A stretch of 64,000 nucleotides of DNA, taken from the NCBI GenBank assembly GCA_963691655.1, contig OY829328.1, forward strand, positions 15,764,704 through 15,828,703, written 5' to 3'. The notes under the pieces were generated by a model. That model did no database searches. It was not told the origin of the DNA and saw only the letters and a list, made by a program, of their open reading frames with translations. Made by a program: the position numbers and the translations under genes. The stretch's first letter is position 1; each line of letters begins with the position of its first letter. Shown here one piece after another: positions 24,001-36,200 of the stretch. This stretch comes from Toxonevra muliebris. Taxonomy: Eukaryota; Arthropoda; Insecta; Diptera; Pallopteridae.

Positions 24001-25857
24001 CACAGTGTAGCGTCTCCATACAACCGGTGGACAAAAATAGAAGGAGTAATGGTAGGCCAATGAAATTTTGTGTGAATATTTTTAACGTAAAGATTAAGAA
24101 ATATTGCGAATTTTAACCAAATCGGTTAACGGACACGCTCACTTTCCATACAATCTGAATCAAAAAATTACAATATCTCAAAAACTATTGAAGTACTAAA
24201 CTTGAATTTTTGTGCAGTAGCTTCCGATAATGTAAGCACGGATAAATAACAGCAGAAAGTTAAAAATTCTTCAGAACAGTCCCCAAGATTACTAAGAAGT
24301 GCCTATAAAACTATTTTCCTATCGGCCATGCCTATCTTTCATATTAAAAAAAATTAAATGTGATTTAAATACATACAAATTTAATTTTTTTGTTTATTTC
24401 ATAATGATATCCTTTGATATCCACACATTGAAAAAAAATTAGTCACTTTAGCTTTCATCAACTTCGCTAGTTTACCTATCTGGAGAAACCTTACTGTCAT
24501 CGTCCTATGTGCCTTTATATGCTTCTGGCAATATGAATTGTTCTATTTTATCCCCCTCAATTCCTCACATTTTTTCTCTCCTACGCTGCCTAACTCTTTC
24601 TCAATAACATTTTTTACACCATCAAACGTGTTGGCTTGCTGATTGCTTTTTACTTGCAACCAAGCATTAAAAACCGCTTTAATTTGCACACTGGTACTCA
24701 CTGGAAAAGTTGTATATCTTCAGAAAAAGCAGATGAAAGCAGCTGAAACTTTCAAATATTAATCCACATACTTGCTTGAAAGAAATATTAAAAAAATCGA
24801 AGGTGTTAAGAAGTGTTTTTTATTTAACTTTAAAGTTCAGACTTTTAATTGTTTTAGAGTGCTTTCTTTACATTGCTATTGTAATATTGTAAATATCAGT
24901 AAAAATCAGACGTCAAAAATGTATATGCAAATTTAGCATTGCCAGTTTTAAATATTATGTGTCTGCAAGTACTCACAGTAGAAGTGAAACTATGCTGTTT
25001 ATTAGAAAATTGTTGAAATTGAACATTTATAAAACATTCTGTTGAAGTTTTTGCAGTCCTCTTTTGATACTCTCTACACTTATCGGTACAAACATGACTT
25101 AGTACACGTATATAACACATGAAAAGAAAGCTCAGTTATATGCACTCAAGCCGAGACTTCTATATCGAATCTCTCATTAAAGCACATGCGATAAAACTGC
25201 GAGAAGTTGTCTCTTTGCTTGATTGTATGTAGCCGAATAAAAACTGCATAACTTCGTTTCTTACTAGTTTTGTTGTTGAACTTTTGCACTCTTCCTCTTT
25301 CTATTTTCTAAAGCTTTTTTTCTATTGATACTCTCTACATTTATCGGCTCAAACATGACGTAGCACACGTATATAAAATATGAGTGAAAAGCATCTATAT
25401 GGAATCAAGCTCTCTCACTAAAGCAAATGAGATAAAACTGCATGAAGTCGACTCTGCATGATTGTATGTAGCCGATCCCCATATGACACTAACAGTATAA
25501 CTTCCTTTCTTATTAGTTTCGTATGAGTGCAACAACAACACACTTCCGTTGCAAAATTTTCGATAAAGGAGTTTCACTTCAAAAATTACATAATTATATG
25601 CTATCAACACTTTTGATTCATATATCGAGTTACACTCAAGTTATCGAAATTCAAAGATGAAGCATCAATTTGTCTTTGTAATATGGTAGAATGAAGACAT
25701 AAAAATAAGTGACTGAACTCCCATAACTTTTTTGTTTATAAATATTTTGTAACAATCTTTTGGATTAACTAAAGTATTATCATTGAAACTTCATACCAAA
25801 ATTTTCAATTCTCTAATATCGCAATTTGGGTATTTTGTCCATACTCGCTACACTGTG
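24001..25857. mobile_element. Candidate Transib-like non-autonomous element with RSS-like ends
   Basis: Both ends begin with the same 12 bases, CACAGTGTAGCG, inward (24001-24012 and 25846-25857 on the minus strand), and both then carry GGACAAAA. On the left, CACAGTG is followed by a 23-base spacer and ACAAAAATA (24031-24039). On the right it is followed by a 12-base spacer and ACAAAATAC. Each nonamer-like site matches ACAAAAACC at 7 of 9 bases. The flanking pentamers are CGCCT and CGTCG (3 of 5 alike), so a target duplication is not proven. No RAG1/Transib transposase is recognisable within; the interior is AT-rich and contains a 260-bp tandem duplication. Confidence 0.45.
25062..25530. repeat. 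Diverged tandem duplication, period about 260 bp
   Basis: Unit 1 (about 25062-25320) and unit 2 (about 25321-25530) share, in the same order, GATACTCTCTACA.TTATCGG, AAACATGAC.TAG.ACACGTATATAA, AAGCA.ATG.GATAAAACTGC, TTGATTGTATGTAGCCGA-type and AACTTC.TTTCTTA.TAGTTT blocks. The offset measured at the GATACTCTCTACA motif is 260 bases. Confidence 0.75.
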
Positions 25858-25931
25858 CGTCGTTTGCACAAGTCCGTTTGAAAAAGGTAGAAACCGAAAA
25901 AAAAAACAAACCAATTCAACAAATACATGTA

Positions 25932-26340
25932 ACTAGTCGGTAAGGCCGACTGGGGCTAGTCTTTTGCGGAAGAAATCTCTTTATGAAAAAACAAATATCA
26001 AGAGAGAACCAAACTACTCGTTGGTGTTTGTTTTGTTATTTGTGTATGCAGATAATTCGTTAGATAATTTTGAGAAATGCCATTACTCATGTCTTCTCTC
26101 TCTCATTTGTTACTTACTCTCGCTTAAGCAATGATTTTTTCAACGATGAATGCAATGCTTTGTTCAATGAGCGAATTTTAAAAAACTTCCGACGCTAATA
26201 TTTTGGAATTGGCTTAACCAATTTTAAATCTGGCTAACCTACTCGTCAAGCTCTTTAAATTGATATATAACATCATATCGTAGCACTTCTGGATCTTCTA
26301 GAATAAAATTGTAGTTACACTAATAAATGTATAGATAAAA
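25932..26340 (+). repeat. Dispersed repeat, copy 1 of 2
   Basis: It starts ACTAGTCGGTAAGGCC and runs to ACTAATAAATG.ATAGATAAAA. It is highly similar throughout to 28371-28798, including the block GCGGAAGAAATCTCTTTATG and the block CTACTCGTTGGTGTTT. No open frame or terminal repeat is evident. It begins 75 bases after the RSS-like element. Confidence 0.85.
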
Positions 26341-27537
26341 CAAAAAAGCAAAGTTATCTGCATAAAGCATTGTATTATTAAATTTATTTTTTTGTAATGA
26401 AACTAACCTATTCGAGTGTTGTTTTGGAAACTAGTATCTGTTCATCTTTATTTGAAAGTATATCAAATTTTTCCTGCTGGGTTGTATTTGCTCTTTTATC
26501 TGTGGTAAAAAACTTAAGTTTATTTTCTTTTCAGCTGAGTTTGATAGCTTTGAATAGAAATATTATAGAAAATATAACACTGTTTCAAAAGAAGTTATGC
26601 TCAAATCGAAGACAATTTTTTAAACAATATATGATTCCAGTTTAGTACTTATAATCACATAAATATGATAAAATATTTTCCATCTTAAGTCGAGTAAGGC
26701 TGTTTTCTCTTTTTACCACAGATATTTACATGCATTTTGTTTATTTCAAGTTTCAAAATTCACTTGACAACACGTAATATATTTTTTTCTTTTACTTTAA
26801 AATTGGCACAATTTCAAATTTTTAATATTTATTTCAAAAGTGTTCCCGTATTTAGTTAATTGTGTATTAAAATGTATTCCAATTTTTATTATTCTGTCAG
26901 ACATTAGGATGCAAAAAAAAAAAAAAAAAATCAAAATCATGCGATCCAGATGTGGCTCTGATAATAAAATAAAAATCAATTTGATTGCAATGGAAAGTGA
27001 TTTTTTGTTTTTGTTGTTTTTCAATTTGCCCTCAATGCAATTTGCATTTTTGCTGCAATTATTTTGATGCAATCTTTTTCAATCAATTGAAAAAAAAATC
27101 ATTTAATTGTTTTATTGTACTGCATTTATTGTAAATTTATAATGTATTATTAACTCATGTGGTTTTGGTTGAATTAAAAATGCAATAAAATATGTATTTA
27201 TAGTATTAAATAATTTCCGATTATGCAAGAGTTTTAATTTACTGATTTAACTAGTGTTATGATCATCAAAACTTGTCTCAAGAATGTAAAATTTTAACTT
27301 GAACTTTTTGAGGAATAACTTCTTTACGTTCGTTTTTTTTTCACTTCTATACTTTGACTTATTTTTCTTCAATTACATATATATCTCTGGGTATTTCACA
27401 TGCAAATGAAATACATATTAGGTTTTTCCCTTATTTCCCTTGATGAAAACTGGAAACTTTTGCCATAGAGAGGAAATCATTTACTCTCTCACTGTCTCTA
27501 TCATATTTGTGTGAACAATATGCAGTGATTCCCATAC

Positions 27538-27568
<31 letters not shown>

Positions 27569-28370
27569 AATAAACCTTGGTTTATTTTATTAAAATTCCC
27601 AACATATTCCAGCTTTAACGATAGGCTGTCGTGATCTGGATCGTTTTGAAAAAACATAAAAATTAGCTTTTGTATGGAAACATTTTTCGTTAAATTTAAA
27701 AATGAATTGATTTTGCATCAGAATATTTGGAAAAATCTGCTAAAGATAATGAAGTTTTTATATTTTTTTAGTGATCGATTAAAAATAAACGAATTGAAAT
27801 CGCATATTAATAAAGTATCAATCCAAAGAATTTGATATCCTTCAAATTGAATGGAAACCAAAGAATATATAAATGAAATGATGTAATTTTCTCAGTTTAG
27901 TCAACGTATAAAACAACGTATAAAATTTTCAAATCTTTCATAGTTTTTATATTTCTTTAATAAAATTCTTAATACAGTATATGATAAAAAAACAAAAAAA
28001 CTCGAGTTACTTTGTCCGAAGCATAGATCACATTGTAAGTCTAGTCAGATATTAAAAAAACTTCATATCGAAATTTTTGATACTCTCACAAATTCAAGAC
28101 TTAAGACCAAAAAACCCGATTTTCAATGGTGAATAAATAGAGATTCCAATTTTGTATGCCAAAAACTGATCCGATTCTGATCAGATTAAGATCGTTTACG
28201 CGGAAATTGGACGCTGCTTTGAAAATTAATCAAAAGCAAGCTTATTATTGAGTAAACCGTTGTTGTTTGTACAAACTAAAAATAAAATGAAGAACTATCG
28301 AGATCTTTTAGATTGCATCTCTGAGATGTTGCACAGTAATATAATAAGTTATATCATCAAATAAAAATAT
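26341..28370. other. Probable intron, AT-rich, with homopolymer tract
   Basis: No gene is seen. A pure A tract of about 29 bases ends near 27566. Complementary copies of CTGTGGTAAAAA lie near 26498 and 26715, a weak hairpin or MITE signal. The open frames near 26397 and 26797 are low-complexity. Confidence 0.5.
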
Positions 28371-28798
28371 ACTAGTCGGTAAGGCCCCAGGCCTTGGGGC
28401 TATTTTTGTGCGGAAGAAATCTCTTTATGAAAAAACAAATATCAAAAGAGAACCAAACTACTCGTTGGTGTTTTTTTTTATTTGTGCATGCAGATAATTC
28501 GTTAGATAATTCTGAGAGATGCCGTTATCCATGTCTTCTCTCTTTCTCTTATTTATTTTTTACACCCGCTTAAGCAATGATTTTTTCAACGATGAATGCA
28601 ATGCTTTGTTCAATGAGCAAATTTTAAAAAACTTCCTACGCTAATATTTTGGAATTGGCTTAAGCGATTTTAAATCTGATAATTTTTGGCTAACCTACTC
28701 ACCAAGCTCTTCAAATTCAATATATAATATGATATCGTAGCACTTCTGGATCTTCTGGAATAAAATTGTTGTTACACTAATAAATGCATAGATAAAAT
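28371..28798 (+). repeat. Dispersed repeat, copy 2 of 2
   Basis: This is the second copy of the repeat at 25932-26340 in the same orientation. The sequence differs mainly by a different hairpin-like segment near the start (GGCCCCAGGCCTTGGGGC) and small indels. Flanking sequence is unrelated to the first copy, which shows the unit is dispersed rather than tandem. Confidence 0.85.
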
Positions 28799-30248
28799 TA
28801 ATTGATGAAAAATTATATTTCACTAGTGAAGTCTGTTACTCAAAGTTATACCCCCCCTAAATGCAATTTTATTTTTCACAAAATTAATACCCTTAAAAAA
28901 TCATCAAATTCTTGCCCAAGAAGTATTCAACTACACCCATAAACAATCAAGTTATAGCTACTTAAATACCTGACAGAACCGAATACAAATAGCATAATAG
29001 TAATATCTGCTGAACATTTTATTTATGCCACATAAAAATGAATGTTGCATATACGCAACATTGGGTATGAAAGAGTTAATGAAGTCCCTTATTGCAAAAT
29101 ATGCATGTCCCTTTGTCTGAGTGTACATAAAATTAAGTTAAGCTTTTATATGAAGGTGTACTTGGTTTCTGATTTAATATTATTTTATCATTAGCTTTTA
29201 TCAGGTGTTTTTGCGCATTAAACTGATAAGGAAAAATGGTTAATTGTTTAAGCACAAGCATTACGAACGTTAGGTAAAACAAACACACACACACAGTTAT
29301 GCATGCAATCAACACACTATACCAATTAGAATCCAGATAACGCCTTCATAAAGGTGAATCAATCAAGTTGCGCTCGGTGCTGGCATCGGTCGTCGTATGA
29401 TGTTGGCAACTCTTTCTAAAACTTGATATCAGCATTTTGTATTTATTAGCGATAAGATTCGAAATCATTTTCACAGTTGTGTTTGCGCGATTCTTTTTTT
29501 CTGTTTACCTTATATTTATTCATAATTTTTCTGTTTTTCTTTTATATTCATATATTGAACATATTTACTTTTTTTGTTCATTATAGTGTAAAAAAAAAGA
29601 AAACACCAACATATTTATTAATTTGCAATCGTAGCAAAAACAAAAACAAAAAAAAAAAAAGACAAAACAAATTAGAAACTATAAAAAATAAAGCAAATTT
29701 TAGCGCAGCAACTCGAGTGTTTTTATGGACTTCGTCGGTTAGAATCCGTATTCGTATTTTGCACGTCAGTCAATCCGTATCGACGACGGCAGGCAACTAT
29801 ACGTATTTTAAATTTAGAAACGGAAAAACGGAGCAACACAAAAATATTGTACATAATATTGTAATTGTGAGGTAGTAGTTGAGAGAATTATATTGTAACA
29901 TTCATTAATATAAACAGCAGAAACATCTAAACAAAGTCGCGTGCGCAAACACACAAACACAGACGCCTTCATCGCCTTTTCGGCGACGTAAAAGCAAAAT
30001 CAAAATTTTTGCAAATGTATTAAAGTTGCAATTGAAAAACACATAAATTTCTAATTAAAAATGCAACTAAATTACACGTAAAAACATTTAGAAATATGTA
30101 CGATTCAATTTTTGTTTAATGCGTGCATTTAAAAATCGCGTGAAATCGTGTTATAAAATTTCCAAAATAAATTTAATTTTCATACAAATTAATTACAGTA
30201 TAATAATAATTTATTAACTATAAAACGATACAAAACATATGAGAGAAA
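28799..30248. other. Upstream region of the proximal UBE2W-type exon
   Basis: No gene is supported. The last part should contain the promoter and 5' UTR for the ATG at 30249. An initiator-like TCAGTC (29766-29771) followed by GC-richer sequence is one candidate start site, but no TATA box or clear downstream element accompanies it. The 132-codon open frame at 29477-29875 starts at TTG, is low-complexity and is not called. Confidence 0.4.
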
Positions 30249-33200
30249 ATGTTGAAATTATTTAAAAATAATAAAAATAAAGATAAACCGACGAAATCGG
30301 AAATAATCACAGAACCGAAAGAACGAAAAGAACCAGTTACCAGATGTGGCAAACCATTGGTTTTGGATAATACACGCTGGGAGGCAAGTACATTCTATCA
30401 TAAATAAAAACATACGAATTTATCATCATATTATTCTGAAGTGAAATAAATGATAATTAAATATAAATACTATATGAGTAAGAACAGAATTCAATAGAAA
30501 TTGATGAGTTACAGGAACGTAAAATTTCAATGGAATTCAATTTAAGTATTTGAATTTTGGATTAATATAAAATTTTTGGTTTAAAAAAGAAACTCTATGC
30601 GCAGGAAAAAACTGAAGATCAAACTTTGAATAAATTAATAAATTTTTTATCTTTGGAGAAGCTCGAACTCTCGTCCTTGACTCACTGCAGATACAAAGTT
30701 AAGACAAATATAAATATAAACAATAATATAAACAAATACAATTTTAAAGCTAGTCTAATAACTGTTAATAATTGTAAACGACTTCGTTAAAGTATTATTT
30801 GCTTAAACGACATCTACAAATCATTTGAGAGATAGATAATTGCAAACTCTGACTTCAATTCGTTAGATAAAATTTCAACTTTTGAAAAAAAAAAAAAACC
30901 GGAAAACCCAATTCAATTTTCCCCAGTACATCAAGTTTGAGATATTTGAGATTCAAATTTGGCCATCTTTGGCTCCTTATTTGGTTTTTATTAAATGAAT
31001 TGTATTTTGCTTGATGGATGGCCATAATTGTAAGAATTGAGTTTTAATTAAAAAGTGGGCAAAAATTAGCAAACAAAAAACTGACTCCAAAAGACTCCAA
31101 GTGATTCCAATTGATTGCAATTGACTCCAAATGACTACATTTGAGTTCAAGGTTACTCAAGTGACTTCAAAGCAGTCATGATTTCGGAGTCATAAGATTT
31201 GCAGTCTCATGATTTCAAAAAAAGACTGCACTTCCTTGACTCTAAAAAAGACTTTTCTAAATGAATAACCAATCGGCGACTCCAAAAAAGACTTTAACGA
31301 ACGAATCCCAGCGGACCCACTTACCCGCTCACCCGACCGAGGGGCACATCCGCAAAGCGAACGGATCGGTGACCGAAAAAGAAACAGTCCGGACTGCCTG
31401 TGTAACGCAACTCGTGAATGGGTGAAGTAATATATCCCAATGGTTTTCAAACAGCTACAGATTAGAATCATCAGCTGTTTAATCATTAAAGGAATTTAGA
31501 ATTGTTTTTTTTATAGAAAATAAGGAATCAGTTATATCAAATAAGCCATGTTGGTTGTTGAAATCATTGCACATACAACGTAATGGATCATTTTGGGCAT
31601 AGTTAGATCGGCAAGTACTCAATTTAATCAAGATAGGATACCTTGAACAACGATTTGGGATATTTAAGACAATTTTATTTAGTAGAAATTCAGAATGAAT
31701 GTCACCATTCAGTAATTTAGTCATAAACATAACACTCAGCATAGTTCTTCTGCTGTCTAATGTCGGTAGGTCAATAAGTTTGAGACGATGTATGTAAGAA
31801 GGTAAATTATGTAATGGATTCCAACGTAAATTTCTTAACGCAAACAAGAGAAACTGTTTTTGAACTGACTCAAGTCTGTCTTTATAGCAATTATATTGAG
31901 GACTCCAAACTGTTGAACCATACTCCAACTGCATTTTTTATTCTGGAGTCAAATACATTATTCAATAACTGCGATCAAAAATTATTATTCATTTGTGACT
32001 TATATCTTCAATTTATTTTACTCTTTTACAGCTCTGCTGCAGTGTTATAGTCGTGTAAATCTAAACTGTTAGCAGAGCTATGTTGGTACTTAGTATGGTA
32101 GTGATGGTCGAAAAAGTTAAAGTACCAGTATTTTCTCAAGTACTTTAAATTTTATAAAAAATACTCCTGAATTTCAGAATATTTTACTTCCGAAAATTCA
32201 AAATGTTAGTTTCAGAAACTTCAACATGTAATTTAGATGGAACTTGAAAAAATTTCATTTGTTTTTCAATTAAATTTTCTGAATTATGGTTGAAATTTTT
32301 AAAAATATTAAATTTTCCTTGCCTAATTTTCAAATTATTCTAATAAGTAAATTGTGATTTTGGGCATAAATAAAACATTTGAAATTCTTGACAATACTTT
32401 CATACTGGTACTAGGAAATCAAAGCACTGGTCTAAGTAACCTTGCATGATACAGTGAGGAATAATAAAATATATTCACCTCGAAGTTCTAAATTTTCTTT
32501 TAACATTTCGATCTTATCTAGTAAATACAATAAATAAAATTCAATATTTACGTAGGTTCTTCCATTAAGTTTATGACCCTCTTAAAAATTTCGCAATTTT
32601 GTTTTTAGTTTAGACATTTGTTAATAATTTTATTTTCTACACTAAATGAAATACTTGCCTTTTTTTTTATAAATTCTTATCAATTTTGATAAAGAAATTG
32701 TGAAAACAAAATTTCTTCATGATAGTTTTTTAGGAGACTATGAAAATTAAATCTAGAGGTTAATTTTCAAAGTCATGACTTAAGTTCATGTCAATTTCGT
32801 TATTTGAAGTTATATATAAACAGGCTTAATGAACAAATGTAGTCATCACAACAACAATGTATATAGAGACGGGCAAATCAGACGGCCGTTTCGGAATCCG
32901 CCACAATTCCTCATCAGTGATCTTAGTGATAGTTCTTAATCTTTCAATATCCTATATAAGCTACTAATATTTGAAATCATAACCCAGAATTACGGATTTG
33001 ATTCCAAATATCTTCACTGAATAGAGATATTGAAAGAAACTACCACTACCGTTCTATACACTTATGTTGTTGTTTTTTTCCCATTGTAGCTAGTCTGCAT
33101 AACAGTTCGTTATTTGAATAGCTTATATAGGATATTGAAAGATTAAGAACTATCACTAAGATCACTGATGAGGAATTGTGGCGGATTCCGAAACGGCCGT

Positions 33201-36200
33201 CTGATTTGCCCGTCTCTATATACATTGTTGTTGTGATGACTACATTTGTTCATTAAGCCTGTTTATATATAACTTCAAATTTCTTCATATTTATCTATGG
33301 ATTATTTATATGCAATAGGAAATTGGCAAAATAAAAAACAATAATATGATAAAAAAATATAATGTTATTGAAAAAAAAGAAGACAATAATATTTTGTTAA
33401 AGTCTCTGATAAATAGCAAATTATAATTACATCCTTTTGACATTGGCGAAACACATGTATAAATATACGAGTGTATGTTTGCATATTTGTTTAATTATTA
33501 AAAACAACTCTTTAATTTCTTTTATCTTATCTTTTTGATGAACTTAAAATATTACAAATTGGAAATTTTATTTCTAAATTTTATAAATAAAGACAACATA
33601 CCTAAAAATGAAACAATAAGTACCTACTGATTTGTGCAGTATGAAATTTCGTAAATTTTGTAAGTAAATAACCGTAAATAGAATTTTCCATTGTCAGTCT
33701 CTCTTGACGTCAGTAGAATTTTACCACAAGTAATAATGTATATCTTTATATAGTTGGTTATAATAGTAATTGATATCTATAGATTATTTTGAATTTCAAT
33801 GGTATTTTATTATATTTATGTACTTCAGACTTTTGATAAGATATTGGAAATTTTTGTATTTAGTTTTTGTACCTACTATTTGAACAACTACCTTATAGAT
33901 GAAAGTACTTTCCCTAAACTCAAATAATTTTGTACTCATAATAAATAATAATATATTTTTTTGTATTATCATGCATTTATATATGTGATTTAAAAAAGAA
34001 TTTAAGCATTAATTGCAAGAATTTTAGCATTTATTATTTAATCTCGGTGACAACATGTCTACTGCACCTTTCAGAAAATTTCAAGAATATTTTAGAGAAT
34101 TTCAAATTATTCCAAATTTTCATTTGTACTTCAGAAAAGTAAAAATGTAAACTTTGGGAACTTCAAAATGTACTTAAGGTAGAAGTTGAAATAATTTAAT
34201 TTGTTTTTCTGTGCTACAAATCAAATTTTCTGAAGTGCATTTGAAAGTTTTTAAAGCTTATGTGATTATTCTGAAGTACAATTGAAATAATCTAAAATAA
34301 ATTTTGTAACAATCTGAAGTACCAGCGGGTCTAAAGATTTTCGAAGGGGAGCTAAGGATTTATTTTTTCGGGAAGGACGAAAGAGTTCAACCCAAAAATC
34401 TCCATAAGATCCTTCAATTATCTGAAGTACATTTGTTTATTCTAAAGAAGAAATTGAAAAAAAAAATATTTATATATATTGAGTAATCTGAAATCAATTT
34501 GAAATATTCTGAAATCGTATTAGAATGTTCTGAAGTACTGTTAAAAAAAGAGTAGAATTGAAAGTTGTTTTCAGATATTACTTTTAAAAAATTCCAAATT
34601 GATTTTAAAATATTCTATTTGTACTTTAGAAAACTTAAAATTGATTTCATTTGTAATTCATATCGAACTTTTAATAATTTAAATTATTTTATCTGAAGTA
34701 AAAATTAAGTTTTCTGAAATATATTTAGAATTTTCTGAAGCACATTCACTTAGAATAATCTGAAATCGATTAGGTTTTTTCTGTAGTACTGTTGAAAAAG
34801 GTGTAGTATAATTGGAATGCTATGAATCTCTTTCATAGAGGGCCAAAACCCCGATTTTCGCAAGCTTCTCTTGGACAATTTTTACTCTTAGAGGTTTGCC
34901 ATTGCCAGCCAAGAAGTGGTGCCGTGTATGTAGAAAAATTCGAGTTTGCTGTCGTTGATTTTTACCCGTGTTGAGCACTCAGTAAGGGAGTCCAGTACAC
35001 TAACCATTACGCTATAGAAAATTAAGTAGAATTTAAAGGCCAGTCTGTATTGGCATTATAGTTTATGCAGAACGGGCGTTCCAAAAGTATTACTTCATTT
35101 GCTACCTATGAATCTTTGTGTATTTATATGTAAGGCTTGGAAATTTGAAGTGGCAAGTGTACCTATCTCACCTAATACGGACTAATATCCAAACTGAACT
35201 TTACAATAAGCTTCAATTCCTGTTTTCCAACAAGAGCATATTGAAGAAAATATCATGTGGGAGCTAACCTCGATTGGTTTTATTTGAGTTTCAGGCAGAG
35301 CTGTAAAAGAATGCATTCAATTTAATTGCAATACCTTGAAGTCACAGTTAATAACCAACAATATATGATTACAGTTATTGAATGGCATATTTGATTTCAG
35401 AATAAAAAATGCAGTTAGAATTTTTTTTTAGAGTCGCTGACTGGTTATTCATTTAGAAAAGTCTTTTGAAGTCTAGGGAATGCAATCTTTTTTTGAAATC
35501 ATGGGGATGTAAATCTTATTACTCCAAAATCATGACGGGTTTAAAGTCGCTAGGACTCATTTGGAATCACATAAATACCCTTGGAGTCACTACAGTCACT
35601 TGGAGTCAAATTGGAATTTGAAGTCAATTAGAGTTATTTGAAGTCTTTTAGAGCCAATTGGGTTTTTTAAGTCGATTTGGATCACTTGAAATCAATTAAA
35701 GTTTTGAAGTTAATTGGAGTCACAGAGCACTGGACAATAGAAGAACATTCAAACAGACTCTAGATCCCACACAGCACACTCCTTCTGTCTCTTGCCTAGA
35801 CCACCCTGACCACATTCCATTTTCTAGACAACCTAATAGCAATTTTCAGAAATGACTTTAGATCAGTGACGGCCAAACTTACACTTTATCGGGTAAAACA
35901 ACTTTAAGCTCTTTAAAATGTATACGATTATTGTGCTTGAACGTTTTAAAATACAAATACACACATATGGTATGCATTTTGTCAATGGTCTAGAACGGCC
36001 ATCACTAATCAATGTATATAAATAACATTCATTGACAAAGTAAGGATGTGATACAAATCGTAAAGTGACGCACACATTTCAGCAGTTATTTTCAAAAGGA
36101 CGTACTTCCATTAAGTACAATTAAGTGTTAACATTGCTGAATATATAAGCATTCATTTGAACCCCACCTCATTCAATATAACCTCCTTTAGCCTGCACAC

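Noticed and set aside
29477..29875. 132-codon plus-strand open frame upstream of the UBE2W-type exon
   Set aside because: TTG start, Phe-rich then Lys/Asn-rich low complexity; more likely promoter and 5' UTR sequence.
31814..32050. Plus-strand open frame opposite the reverse transcriptase fragment
   Set aside because: It is antisense to a recognisable reverse transcriptase and has no independent support.
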